Assembly (NCBI GenBank): GCA_027625915.1
Contig: JANTQA010000036.1
Span: 12,855,001-12,919,000 of the forward strand
Direction of reading: 5' to 3'
Source of the DNA: Anaeramoeba flamelloides
Lineage: Eukaryota; Metamonada; Anaeramoebidae
DNA: 64,000 nucleotides
Position 1 is the stretch's first letter. Every line of letters starts with the position of its first letter. The notes beneath the pieces were generated by a model. The model had not been told where the DNA came from, did not search any database, and saw nothing but the letters and a program-made list of their open reading frames with translations. Positions 1-11,000 of this stretch are shown piece after piece. The position numbers and the translations under genes are program-made.

Positions 1-2
1 AC

Positions 3-927
3 AATTTAATTGTTGATGGGAGGTTTTCTCGCCCACAGAGAAAAAAAAGGACCATCGCGTTATGTAACAGAGGTATGTATTAATGAAAAAAATTTATTAG
101 TTATTGATTTATTTACACTTTCGATTTTTGAAAAACAACCAAATAAAGGGAATTTAGAAGCACAAGCTTTCTTTAAAATATTAGAAAAATTCCCTCTGAA
201 ACACAAAACAATTAATTCAATTATCTGTGATGAAAATTTGTCACTCATAAAAAAATTAAAAAAAGAGAAACCGAAAATAAAAATAATTAATTGTATTGGT
301 CACAAATCTAATTCAATAAAAACGAAGTGGAAGAAAATCTGCAATTCAAGAAAATTATTGACTGAAAAGGAGAAAATCAAAAAAAATTATCATAAAAATA
401 AAAAATATTTTTATAAGTTCGAAAACTTGTTAATTTATAGTGATAAAATATCAAAACACTTTAAAATTTGCTGTAAGATGTGTCAAAATCAAAATGAATT
501 TAAAAAATTATGGTTTAATTTCGCAAATCATTTTCACAATAATCATGAATTATGCTCCAAATTCTTTCCAAATAGTAAATGTTGTAAGAAAAACTATCAA
601 GTTAAACATTTATTAAATCAAAAAAACTTTATTCTCTGCAAAGAAATTCTTGAAATGATTTGGAAAGGTAATATTTCTAAAAAAATTGATAATTATTTAG
701 AAGCAAAACAAACATCTATCATAGAATGTTTCAATTCCACTTTATCCAAATATACACCAAAACAGAAATTTTTCCAATATGAAACTTTTGTTGCAAGAAC
801 TTATTTATGTGCTTTAGTTTGGAATTACAAACATCTCGATAAAACTAAAACACATTTATTTGAAAAAATTAATAAAAATATCTTAACTTCAATCAATTGT
901 ATCAACCAATTAATAAAACAATATTAA
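3..927 (+). CDS. DNA transposase fragment (Kolobok/MULE-like), N-terminus cut by window edge
   Basis: Encodes the C-terminal two-thirds or so of a DDE (RNase H-fold) transposase of a cut-and-paste DNA transposon. From the first base the frame reads ...NLIVDGRFSRPQ, which looks like the opening Asp block (Asp codon 15-17). About 25 bases later, at an A8 tract (41-48), the similarity continues in the next frame and runs to the TAA at 925-927. In that second frame are a CDEN block (second acidic residue), an NCIGH block, an HFHNNHELC stretch resembling the H/C region seen between catalytic blocks in these families, and IIECFNSTL followed by YTPK, resembling the conserved E-x-FN...PK block. The one-base offset at a homopolymer is either a real inactivating frameshift or a sequencing error. 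Kolobok versus MULE cannot be settled by eye. No terminal repeat is visible, since the left end lies outside the window. Confidence 0.6.
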
Positions 928-1109
928 ACAAAAAAAATTTCAAAAGAAAGTTAAATAAAAAAAATGTTCTTTTTTCGGGCACGAATTTTTTTTTTAATGC
1001 GACCACTGCTTTAAGTATTTGAATTGAAATTGAAAAACGTTTCTAAAAAAAGTTCAAAAAAGTTAAAAACAACTTCAAAAAAAGCAAAATGGTTTGTAAA
1101 CAAAAAAAA
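928..1109. other. AT-rich spacer
   Basis: Spacer between the transposase stop and the LINE relic. It holds short A and T runs only, and I see no gene or terminal repeat in it. Confidence 0.4.
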
Positions 1110-1558
1110 TTACCGAGTCAATGGAGTGAAAATACAAATATTTAAAATGATGTGTATTAGTATGTTGTTTTGAAGATCTAGTAATATTTAATCTATCTCA
1201 AAAAGATTTCGACTCAATTAGGTTATGATAAATAAAAAAGTAACAAAATTCTTAAAAATAAATCTTCACTCACCAAGGGTAATCTATAAAATTGAAACAA
1301 AAATTGACCTCATCAGAATTCCAATATATAAAAAAAGATAAAAACTCAAAAAAGAAATTAGAAATTCTCGGGCTTTAAGCACATATCAAAAAAATTAAAA
1401 TGTTCAAAAAAAGATAATGAAAATATTAATTGGAAAAGTAGAGACCTTAAAATTATTAAATATAAATCTAAATCAATTTAGAGAAAGATTGGTAATAAAT
1501 TGTTCTGGGTAGATAGGTCAAGAATAGTTTAAAAATTATAAGGTATAACAATATAAAT
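1110..1558 (+). mobile_element. Decayed LINE fragment (reverse transcriptase C-terminal part)
   Basis: Translation on the plus strand gives broken but clear similarity to the C-terminal third of the LINE at 34-40 kb: NGVKI..FK, then MINKKVTKFLKINLHSPR, then VIYKIETKIDLIRIP, then ENINWKSRDLK. The corresponding blocks in the larger LINE are NNGVKITSFK, FINKTVTNFLQINIHSPR, LIYKTEAKIDLARLK and ENINWHTKGLK. There are many stops and frame changes, so this is an old relic. The relic runs straight into the hairpin cluster that starts near 1560. The same LINE-plus-hairpin junction occurs at about 21.39 kb, so the composite appears to have been copied as a unit. Confidence 0.75.
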
Positions 1559-1559
1559 A

Positions 1560-2060
1560 AACAGTTGTGTCGTAGAGCGCCGGGGAGTGCTGTAGAGTGC
1601 CTAGGTTTTTCTGAACTCAAGAGAATAGTAAAAATCAAAGAGTTTACTCAATTCGTTTCAATTCTAGAAAATGTTGTCACCGGTTTTTTGAGTTTTCTGT
1701 TTATTTGAAAAACCAAATGGCATTTTTCTTGAGAGTTTATTTTTTTATTTATAAAATCTATTGATTTTCGTTAGGCTTTTTTGAGTTTTTGAAATAAACC
1801 GAAAATTTATTAAAATTTTCTTCTTATTTCTAAAAGTAAAAAAAACCGAGGAATACTTCACAAATAAACAGAAAACTCAAGAAAAGCTAACTGCTCTTTT
1901 CGTGATTTCAAAAGAGAAAAATCTTTGATTTTCGTCACTTTTGTAAATTATGGAAAAGCTAACTACGATTTTTTTTCAATTTGAGAAATAAAACGAAAAT
2001 TAAATAAATTTACTTTTTTATTGCTTAAATTAAAAAAAAACCTAACCACTGAAAGAGGAA
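1560..2060. repeat. Hairpin-mosaic repeat cluster 1
   Basis: Starts with a linker carrying GTCGTAGAGCGCC and GTGCTGTAGAGTGCCTAGG. It continues as a chain of imperfect inverted repeats, for example TTTTTGAAATAAACCGAAAA paired with a downstream reverse complement, and the block around GAGAAATAAAACGAAAATT near 1980. The 1560-1920 part is nearly the same as 21395-21750. No protein-coding potential is seen. Confidence 0.7.
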
Positions 2061-2259
2061 ATTAATTACCTCTCTTCTAAATAAAATCAAAAAAAAAACA
2101 ATGAATGATTTTGGAAAATTCCTCTAAAAATTTCTTGACTTTTCATATTAAAATAAAATGTTTTTTCTAATTAGATATCTATTTTTTCTCACTTTTCTCA
2201 TTTCTAAATTCTTATATTAATGTTCTCTTCTCTCTATTTTTTTTTCTAAAAAAAGAGTC

Positions 2260-3000
2260 AAAGGTAATTTTATTTTTTAAAAAATGATATAGCTTTTTTT
2301 TTGACCAAAACCAAAAATGCTATTGGTTTCGATATTGTTATTAAACAAAGAAAGAGAATTCATTCAATTTCCAACCTTTACCGTAAAATTGAAGGACTTT
2401 TTTCTTTGTCGTCTATTGATCAAGTAATTGGGCTCCTTGAACTAAATTAATTTCACAATGTCATAAATCCTTGAGCTCAGGGATCTTTTGTGTTTTATGA
2501 GATTAAAAATTTTTTTAAAAAATAGGTTTAAACTCTTCTAAAATAACTCTTAATAACATTTTTAAAGTCAAATTTATTTTCAAAATGCTGACTATCCAAA
2601 TTGAATCGAAAATTCGAAGATCTGAAAATTCCCAAACGTTGCCTGATGACTAAAGGATTTCCCAAAATCTTTCCACAGTGTCTACAATACTATACTCAAC
2701 TTTTTAATGTTCTAAACTCAATCTTATTGGTAGTTATGAGGAATTAAATAGTTACAATTATTTACAAATAAAAAGTTTGAGTTTTGAAAAAAATTCTTCT
2801 AATATTTAAAGACAAATTTAGAAGTAAAATAATTCTTTTTTTAACTTTGTCAGAATTGGAAATAAGAATTTCCAAACTTTGCCTAATTTTACAAGGAATT
2901 CCCAAATTCTTTCCACAGCAACTACAATAGTACACCTAAATCTTTAAGTGTTCTAATCTCAGTCTTATCTGTCTTTATGATGAATTAAATAGATGTAAAT
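2260..3000 (+). repeat. Dispersed repeat with a coding relic, inverted copy at 24.8-25.4 kb
   Basis: The stretch 2320-2450 translates as FDIVIKQRKRIHSISNLYRK followed by IEGLFSLSSIDQVIGLLEL. The reverse strand at 25.2-25.35 kb reads VFKQRKGIHSISNLYRKIDG, so a peptide has been preserved across two copies. Downstream, two diverged copies of a block (around 2550-2760 and 2790-3000, containing AAGGATTTCCCAAAATCTTT and TAGTTATGAGGAATTA) also match 24.8-25.1 kb. No family is recognised. It may be a broken host-gene paralogue or part of a transposon. Confidence 0.55.
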
Positions 3001-3072
3001 ATTCTCCAAGAAAAAGTTGATGTTTAAAAAAAAATAAAAGCAATTGAAAATTTCATTTATTAATTTACTTCA

Positions 3073-3591
3073 ATGTTTTTTTTCAAGCCTCAAGTCTCTG
3101 AAGCTGATCTCGATCTTGACCATTTTGAACAAGAAGATCTTTCGAACGACTTGTTTCTCTCCAAGGATCTTCGAACGTGCAAAAAGCGAAACAATGGATG
3201 GAGTACTGTTTATGGTCAGAGAATCTATTCTGAAGGCACACATGTCATTAAAATCAAAATAAAAGAAGACAAAAAAATGACGTATGGACAAACATTTGGT
3301 GTGGTAAATGCTTTCCAAAAGCATTTAAAAACAACTTTTCGTCATTCAGAAGGTTATTCGTATATACCTTGGGGTAATGGGAGGAAGTCGAATTCTTCAA
3401 GTGAGAAGCCTTATGGTCAAACATTTAAAAAATGGGACGTTATTGGGGTGCATTTGGATATGGATATGAAAACACTTTCATTTTCAAAAAATGGAAAAAA
3501 TTTTGGAATAGCTTATAGCGATATTCCTGAAAAAGTATGTTTGGCTGTAGATTTACAATGGGATGGAACAAAGGTTTCGATTGTTTGTTAA
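3073..3591 (+). CDS. SPRY (B30.2-like) domain protein
   Basis: A 172-residue open frame ending in TAA at 3589-3591. Almost the whole protein is one SPRY domain, a beta-sandwich used for protein binding. The blocks GWSTVYGQRIYSEGTHVIKI (about residues 42-61), WDVIGVHLDMDMKTLSFSKN (about 122-141), GKNFGIAYSDIP and the closing VCLAVDLQW match the SPRY pattern of a G-x-H strand, a D-x-D turn and LSFSKNGxxxG. No RING, B-box or coiled coil is seen. The start is uncertain: ATG at 3073 is followed by TTTTTTTTCAAG, which could itself be a 3' splice site, so an upstream exon may exist. The gene converges on the PDK1-type gene, whose stop lies 1.5 kb away on the other strand. The binding partner cannot be deduced. 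Confidence 0.75.
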   Translation: MFFFKPQVSEADLDLDHFEQEDLSNDLFLSKDLRTCKKRNNGWSTVYGQRIYSEGTHVIKIKIKEDKKMTYGQTFGVVNAFQKHLKTTFRHSEGYSYIPWGNGRKSNSSSEKPYGQTFKKWDVIGVHLDMDMKTLSFSKNGKNFGIAYSDIPEKVCLAVDLQWDGTKVSIVC

Positions 3592-4099
3592 ATGGCGCTG
3601 TAATTTGTCATTTAATGGGAAAAATTCTAGGCTTGGTTTTTTTTCAATTTTTTCCAGAATCCAAAATCGCTTTTATGGAGAATTAGATTGTAAATCAAAA
3701 TGCGAACAGGCTAATAATAAGACAAGGAACACAATCAAATAACAAGAGATCAACAATTTGATTTTCTTTTGTTTTTACTTGTTTTTTTCAAAAAGGACAA
3801 TGAAATGACAATTTCAACCCATTTATATGACAAACACCAAATTACAAAATATTCGATCGAATGTTCTAGAAAACTTTCACACTTGGTTAAAAATAAAAAG
3901 ATCCTTCATTTATGATTTTTTTTTTATTCATTTCAAAAAGAGCCTTCAATCCATCTTCTTCATTTTGTTTCAAGTTTCTTCTTTGGAAGTACGATTTATT
4001 AATAATTGAAAGTATTTTTTTGATTATTTTCATTTTCAAAGCTCTAATTTGAACGGTTAAAAGATTGATTATTTTTAAAATTATTATTCTAGTTTATTT
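3592..4099. other. Convergent intergenic spacer
   Basis: 3' flank of the SPRY gene. It is AT-rich with homopolymer runs and no convincing gene. A 60-codon open stretch near 3.83-4.0 kb is low complexity and has no recognisable motif. Confidence 0.4.
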
Positions 4100-4790
4100 T
4101 TCTTTGAAAATTTGAATTGCCAAAAAAAATTTAAAATTTCAATTTTTTAATTATTTTCCCTTCGAAGACTAAATAAGAAATAAATAGAATAATAAAACAT
4201 AAAGAATTGTTGATATACGGATTCAAAGAAAATCTAATAAATAATTATATTTTCAAAAAAATTGAAAAACTCTAATTCTTAGTGCCCTATTGAGAAAAAC
4301 AACAATGTTCGTTTTGAACTTCTACTGATATTTGAAGAATAAATATGAAACATTTTTCACTTCATTTTCCATACTTTTCTTTTAGAAATTAAGCCCCCAA
4401 ACGAAGTTTTTTGGTATTTAAGGTCCCTATTGAAAAAAGCCAAAATGTTCATTCTGATCTCCAATTGAAAGATCAAAGAAAATTCCAATAGAAATAAATA
4501 TTGTTTTTCTAAAATCATTTTCACATGTTTTTTATCAAGAACATTAAAATAACACCGTTTTTACCCAAGTGACGATTATCGATCTTGCAATAAAATTAAA
4601 ATTTTAAAATGAATTGGGTATTAATTCAACAATGAGAAAAAAAAAATTAAATGTGAAAAAATGATTTCAATTTTGAAAAATTTCATTCCAAAATAATTTT
4701 TTTCTTCTAATATCCATTCAAACCCACTAAACGCATTTAACCCATCTATTACAACTGGGTCACTTTGACTGGAAAAAATTTTATTTGTAA
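4100..4790. mobile_element. Non-autonomous element, CAGTCAAAGGGG family, partial copy
   Basis: Shares long stretches with the full copies at 5558-6271 and 40827-41609, including AGAAATAAATAGAATAATA, GAGAAAAACAACAATGTTCG and ATATGAAACATTTTTCACTT. It also carries the right end ACAACTGGGTCACTTTGACT. The left terminal repeat is missing or too diverged to see. It lies between the SPRY gene and the PDK1 stop. Confidence 0.7.
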
Positions 4791-5095
4791 AATCTGTTGA
4801 ATTTATGTAAAAAATAATAAAATTTGGTAGAAATGATCAAATTTCACTCAAAAATAAATTAAAAAAAATTTTATTTATTAAATTGTTTTCGAAAGTTATT
4901 TTTGCTAAAGAATTGAAAAGTATTCAAGAACAGTTTATTTGAAGTAAAAAAAAATTATAGATTTCAAACATCAAATAATTAATGATGAATAAGAAAAGAA
5001 AATAAAAAAATAAATACGATAATAATTTTAAATTTTACCATTATTCGATCTTAAAACAATCACTTGGACTTGTGCATACTCTTTTCTAATTATTC

Positions 5096-8000
5096 TTAAT
5101 TTTCTTCAAGAATTTCTTTATCATTATCATTTTCATTTTCGTTTTTGTTTTTGTTTTCGTTTTCATTGATATTAATTTTCGAGTTTTTTGAGTTTTTTAT
5201 TTTTTCTACAGCCTTTTCCCATTTTCCTGGATTTTGTGTCAAATCTTCAAGAAAATATGTTCGTTTTTTCTATTTTTATAAAATTTTATGAAAAAAAAAA
5301 AAAAAATAAAGAAACATTATAGATATATGTCTTTCGCTACAATTTTGATATTTTTTTTGTTTTTTCTAATTTTCAGCAAAAAACACCAAAAATAATATTA
5401 ACCCTTATGTAAATATTAAAAATTGAATGGGATCTTGTTGATCAATAAACTAATAAAGATAAAAAAAATATCAAAGAGAAAAAACTGAAACAATTTTTAA
5501 TTTATTTTGGGAAACATAAATAAAAATCTATTAATTTGGAATTGAATGAAGAGTAACTAAACTCTGTTTCAGTCAAAATGGTATCCAAAAAAAAACGTTT
5601 TTTTTCAAATATCAATTATTTTACATAATTGACCTTTGAAGAACAAATAAGAAATAAACAGAATAATACACATCAAAGAATTGTTGATATATGTCTGAAA
5701 GAAAACTAATTAATCAATAAATTTTCTTAAAAATTGAAAAACTCAAATTCTTAGGTCCCTATTGAGAAAAACAACAATGTTCGTTTTGAACTTCTACTGG
5801 TATTTGAAGAATAAATATGAAACATTTTTCACTTCATTTTCCATACTTGGCTTTTAGAAATCAAGTCCCCAAACGGAGTATGCTGGTATTTGTGGTCTCT
5901 ATTTGAAAAAGGAAATGAAAATGAAGTGAAAATTTTTCACATTTATTAAACAAATATCAATATCAAAGATCGAATAGAATTGCAATAGAAATCAATATCA
6001 TTTCTCAACAATCATTTTCATGGTTTCAATAACCTTAGAATAACACATTTTTACCAAGTGACTATTGATCTTGCAATAAAAAAAATTTTTGCAACTGAAG
6101 GACATTTTAAAAAAAAAATCGAAAAAAAAAAAATGTGCCAAAATGTGTGAAAAAATGATTTCTATTTTGAAAATTTCCAAAATAAAATTTTTCTTCTAAT
6201 ATCTATGCAAACCCTTTAAACACATGTATTATACCCATCACAACTGGGCCCCTTTGACTGAAAAATAGTTTAGTATAAATTTGAATTTAACTTGGTTAAA
6301 AAAGTTTGAGATGATCTTTTTTTTGATCATAAAAGATTTACCCAATATAGATCTAAATTGAAAATCGAAATTTTTTGAAATACTACAATTTTAAGAAACA
6401 TCGGAAAGTAAGTATTTATTTTGTTTATGGGTGTGTCCTTCCTATACAAAGGATAGATTGATACTTTTGATAACATTTTAAAATAAATCTTAAGGAATAA
6501 ATTTTAAACTATGACAGCTTAAAATTATTTTCATTAATTAATAATTGTGTAAATCTATGATTTCACGCTTAAATTTTTGAAAGAGAATTTAATTAGAAGA
6601 GCTATTAGAATGTAATTTACACTTCTTCAATAATTTAAATAAAAAAAAGTTATTATTTTTTTTTGGAATATTTTGTTTGAAAAATATCTAAACAATTTTG
6701 AATTCCAAAGGATAAAGACGTTATTTGGTTTATAGTAAGACTGGAAAATCGTGTTTAATTGCTTTTTTTGAATTGAAATTTTCTTGAAAAAATCAAATCT
6801 TAAATATGGCCGGAGATTTGTTACTCATTTTCAGTAATGAGATTTACTTTTTGAGATTATTTATTACCAAGTAAGTTTGAAAAATTAGAAATATACTATT
6901 TCGATAAAAACATTTATAGCTTGAATGTTTTGTAATCGTTATATTTTTTTGATTGAAGAAAATAACAAAAAAGATAAAGTTCATTCTTCAAGCCACAGAA
7001 AGAATAGTTTAATTTCAATTTTGAGTTTTAAAATTAGTTTTTTTTGGTGGTGTGTGTCCCACTCAGTACAGAAAAAAAAATTCGAATGAAATTTCAATTT
7101 GTTTACAAAAAATAAAATGATTTTCTTGATTTATTTGAATCCCCCCCCCAAGAAAAATGGCCTATTTTGCAATCTCTTTTGGCTAGTATTTCAATTATTT
7201 TGATCTTAACAACTCAAAAATAATAAAACGTTGAAAATATTTTGATTTTTTTTTTTTTCATTTTTCAGCAAAAGATTTTGGTGGCTTGTTGAACTCAAAT
7301 AGTGAATTAAGAGTTGAGTTAAACTGCATTTTAATCAACTTTAGATGTGAATATTGATTAAAACAAAGTAACTTGAAAAATCATCATCTCGATTTTTTTA
7401 ATACATATTGGTTGTTAATTTATTTAAAATAAAAATATTTTTTTTTCAAAAAAAAAGGAAATTTGGAATCAAGAATATTTTTTAAATATAATTAATTATT
7501 TTTAACACTTCTTTCATATATATATATATATATATATATAATCCATGTGATTATTATTTAAATCTTTGAATAAAAACAATTAAAATAGATTTAAATTAAT
7601 AATTTGAATAGCGGTTTTGATGATAACATGTATTAACACGAAATTAGAATTACATTTGTGATAAAATGTAAAAATCGCGATTAGTCCAACTTTATTACAT
7701 AAAATCATACAACAACGATAGTCCGACTTTATCACGAAAATTCATAAAATCGCGAAAATTCGCAATATCATGATAATATTAAAATATCGTGAGTAATCCT
7801 ACTTTATTGGAATAAAGAAAATTATTTTTATTAAGTAAAAAAAAAAAATTTTATTTGTATTTTTTTTTTTATTTTTTTTCCAAAATTCGAAAGAATATAA
7901 ACTCTTTTTCAAACAAAAGGGCACACCTCTCAAATCATCAATACTATTGAATTTGATTGTTAATAAGATAATTACTTATTGGTGATTTTCATTTTAATTC

Positions 8001-11000
8001 TTCATTTTTTCATTCATTGTTTTTTTATTTATGGATATTGAATAGTTGGAAAATGAAAAAACAAGATAAGAAGAAACCAATTTGGAAATAATCTACCAGA
8101 GTATAAAAATGGAAACAGTTTAAGTTTGATTTCGAATGAACTAGATATAGGAATTTTGAAAGACTATTATTAGATTGATTCATGTAACAAAGAAAAGAGA
8201 AAATAAAGAAAAAAAAAAAACAACTCCAACAAAATACCTAGATGAATTACAGTTTTATCTTTAAAATAAGACTTTAAAGAACAAAAGTTTGACTTGTAAA
8301 GAGTTATCAATAAAATGCAAACAACTTTTCCCATTTCATCTTGTTCAAAGGTTTTTATTGATTTTATAATTTTTTTTTCAAAACTATTTACAAAACAAGA
8401 TTTCTCATTTCAAATAAAAGGGAACATCAATTTTTAAAATATTGAATTTTATTTTTTATTATTTTGTTTTAATGAATTTTAAATCTTCAGTTAAGTTTTT
8501 TTTTATGTTTTAAAGAGTTTATTATATTTTAGAATGATACTACAATTTATTTGATTCAATTATGAATAATTCTTGAAAATTTCTGTGACCTTTTATTTGA
8601 AAAAGAGTTTTGAAAAATCAAAATTTTTTTTCTATTCTTTTAAATTCTGGAAAAGCCTAACTACACTTTCAGGGAGTAGACTTCAAAAATTCATAATATG
8701 TGTAATTATAAATTTCTTTTTTTAATAAGCTTTATATTTTATGAATTCCAATTAATTTTATTGTTGATTCTTTGATTGAATTTTTTAGTTTTTTCAAGAT
8801 ACGGCAGCGATAAATTTTTTAATTTATTTTTGAATTTTTTTTTTATTAATTGAAATTACTATATTTTCTAATTTAAATTCTGTTTAAAAACAAAATCGAT
8901 TCTTCGTCTTTTTACAAAGGAAAATAAATTTTTATTTACATTAGTTTTAGTTTATCAGATTAAGAATTTCATTCTTCCATAAATAATATTTGAAAGTCAA
9001 AAAAAAAAGAAAATTTCAAAATAAAAGAATTTAAAAATATGAACTTACTGTCACAATATTAAATTTTTTTTTATTAACAATCACGATCTTGATTTCGTCA
9101 CTCCAAGTTATTTCGCCCTTTTTGACACCCTTTTTAGGATCCATATATAAAAACCTAGGTTTGTCTGTCAGTAAAAATTGTCTTTTCCTTGGGAACAAAC
9201 CTTTCTTTTTATAAACCAACCCCATTTCGATAATTAATTCGTTAATTTCTAAAAAGTTGGCCCATTTGGATCGCTTTTTTTGCTCTTTTAATAGATTGAC
9301 TCTGTTTGGATCGATTCCTTTATACACTTCTTCTTCCTTTAAGATTTGCTTTTGTAATCTCTTCTTCTCTTCTTCCCTTTTACCCCCAGTGTATTTGCTG
9401 TTATTTTTTCTTTGCTTTTTAAACTTTTTCTTTTGTGTAGATTCGTAAGTTGGTGGATATGCCTGCAAGAAAGGTGGCTCAGCTTCTAACAAGTTGTCAA
9501 AATCAATTCCATCAAAAAATGGATGACTTTTTAAACTTTCAAAATCACCCTTCGCACCAATTCGTTCTTCTGGATTAATCACTAACAACTTATCAACCAA
9601 GTCGCGTGCTTGTTCTGGGAATTTTTTTGGAAACCTGAATTCTCTTTTTAATACTTTTTGGAAAACTTTAAATTCATTTGATGAACGGAATGGTGGCTTC
9701 CCATAAAACATATGGTAAATCAAACACCCTAAAGACCACAAATCTGTTTCATGCATTGCAACATTATCCTTCAATGTTTCTGGTGAAACGTACCCTTCAG
9801 AAGTTTTATATGTTTTTGATGAGACTTTTTGTTTTTTTTTTTTTATTTTTTTATTTTATTTTTTTTTTTAATATTTTATTTTTTTGTAAATTTAAAAGTT
9901 GTTTGATATAAAATAATAAAAATTTTTATTTTTGATTTTTGATCTTCTTTCTCAAATAGCAGAGAAAAAAATTGAAGTTGAAATTTTTTTATTATGATCC
10001 ATTTAAAATATATTAAGGGCTCCTAAGAGATAAAAATTTCTAATTGATTCAGGTTACAAACTTTTAAAACATTTACATTTCAAAAATTTTTAACAAATCA
10101 AATGGCATTGGCCATTTTCGAGAGAAAGTTGCCAATCGTAAATTAGTTATATTCTCCCAAAAATGTTAATCAACAACACGTCACATAATCTAATAGCATT
10201 GTATCTAATAAGGACAAAATTATCTCTTTTTAAAACCATTTTTTTTTAATTGTCAATTTTTTTTCAATTTAAAAAATTACCAAGACAATTTGAAAAAAGC
10301 AAATGAAAGATCTCAATTTAAATTGTTGTTATTATTATTGGAAATTTCAACCAAAAAGTTTAAGAAATCCAAACTTAAAGAGATACATTTTGAACCTCAT
10401 GAAGGCTTTTAAAAAAAAAATATTTGCAACAAATGTAATTTACTCAATCCACGAAAGGTATATATGAATTAAATATTATATTATTTGCTTCTATATCAAA
10501 TGATTGTTTATCATATTTAAACCAACTTTTTGTGAAATTTTCGTGGTCTGACTAAACACAATTTTATTTTTTTAAATTTATCTGGAATCTTCTATAAACT
10601 TTTCAAATAAAAAAAATAAAATTCCGATTTTTTAAAAATTATCAAATAAATATTTTCGTTTCGAATTTTTTTTCTTTACTTTTATACAAAAAAACTTTTT
10701 TTGCTTTAAATAAAAAAATTCGTGTTAAAAAGTAGATTAAATGATTATTTTCACGAGAATATGACGAGTTCCAAAATTGGAACCTTCTTGCGAAAATGGT
10801 CATTACAATTTTTTTTGTGTAAATTTTGAAAATTAAATATTTTGTCTTGATTGGGGATGGACATTAAAAGAAAAGTTACATAACAGCCAAAAAGAATTGG
10901 TTTTAAAACCACATCACGATAAATATATTTGAGCTAATTTGGTTTTAATTTTGCTCGGGAACAATTTAAAATACTTTAACATTTTCGAAATTCAACTCTT

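Noticed and set aside
1560-2060. CRISPR-like array of regularly spaced repeats
   Set aside because: The repeats are inverted hairpin modules of unequal length without unique spacers, and the genome is eukaryotic.
10110-10806. An extra PDK1 exon hidden in intron 3
   Set aside because: The sequence is a transposon with a second copy at 43.3 kb, and exons 3 and 4 already join in phase with a continuous kinase activation loop.
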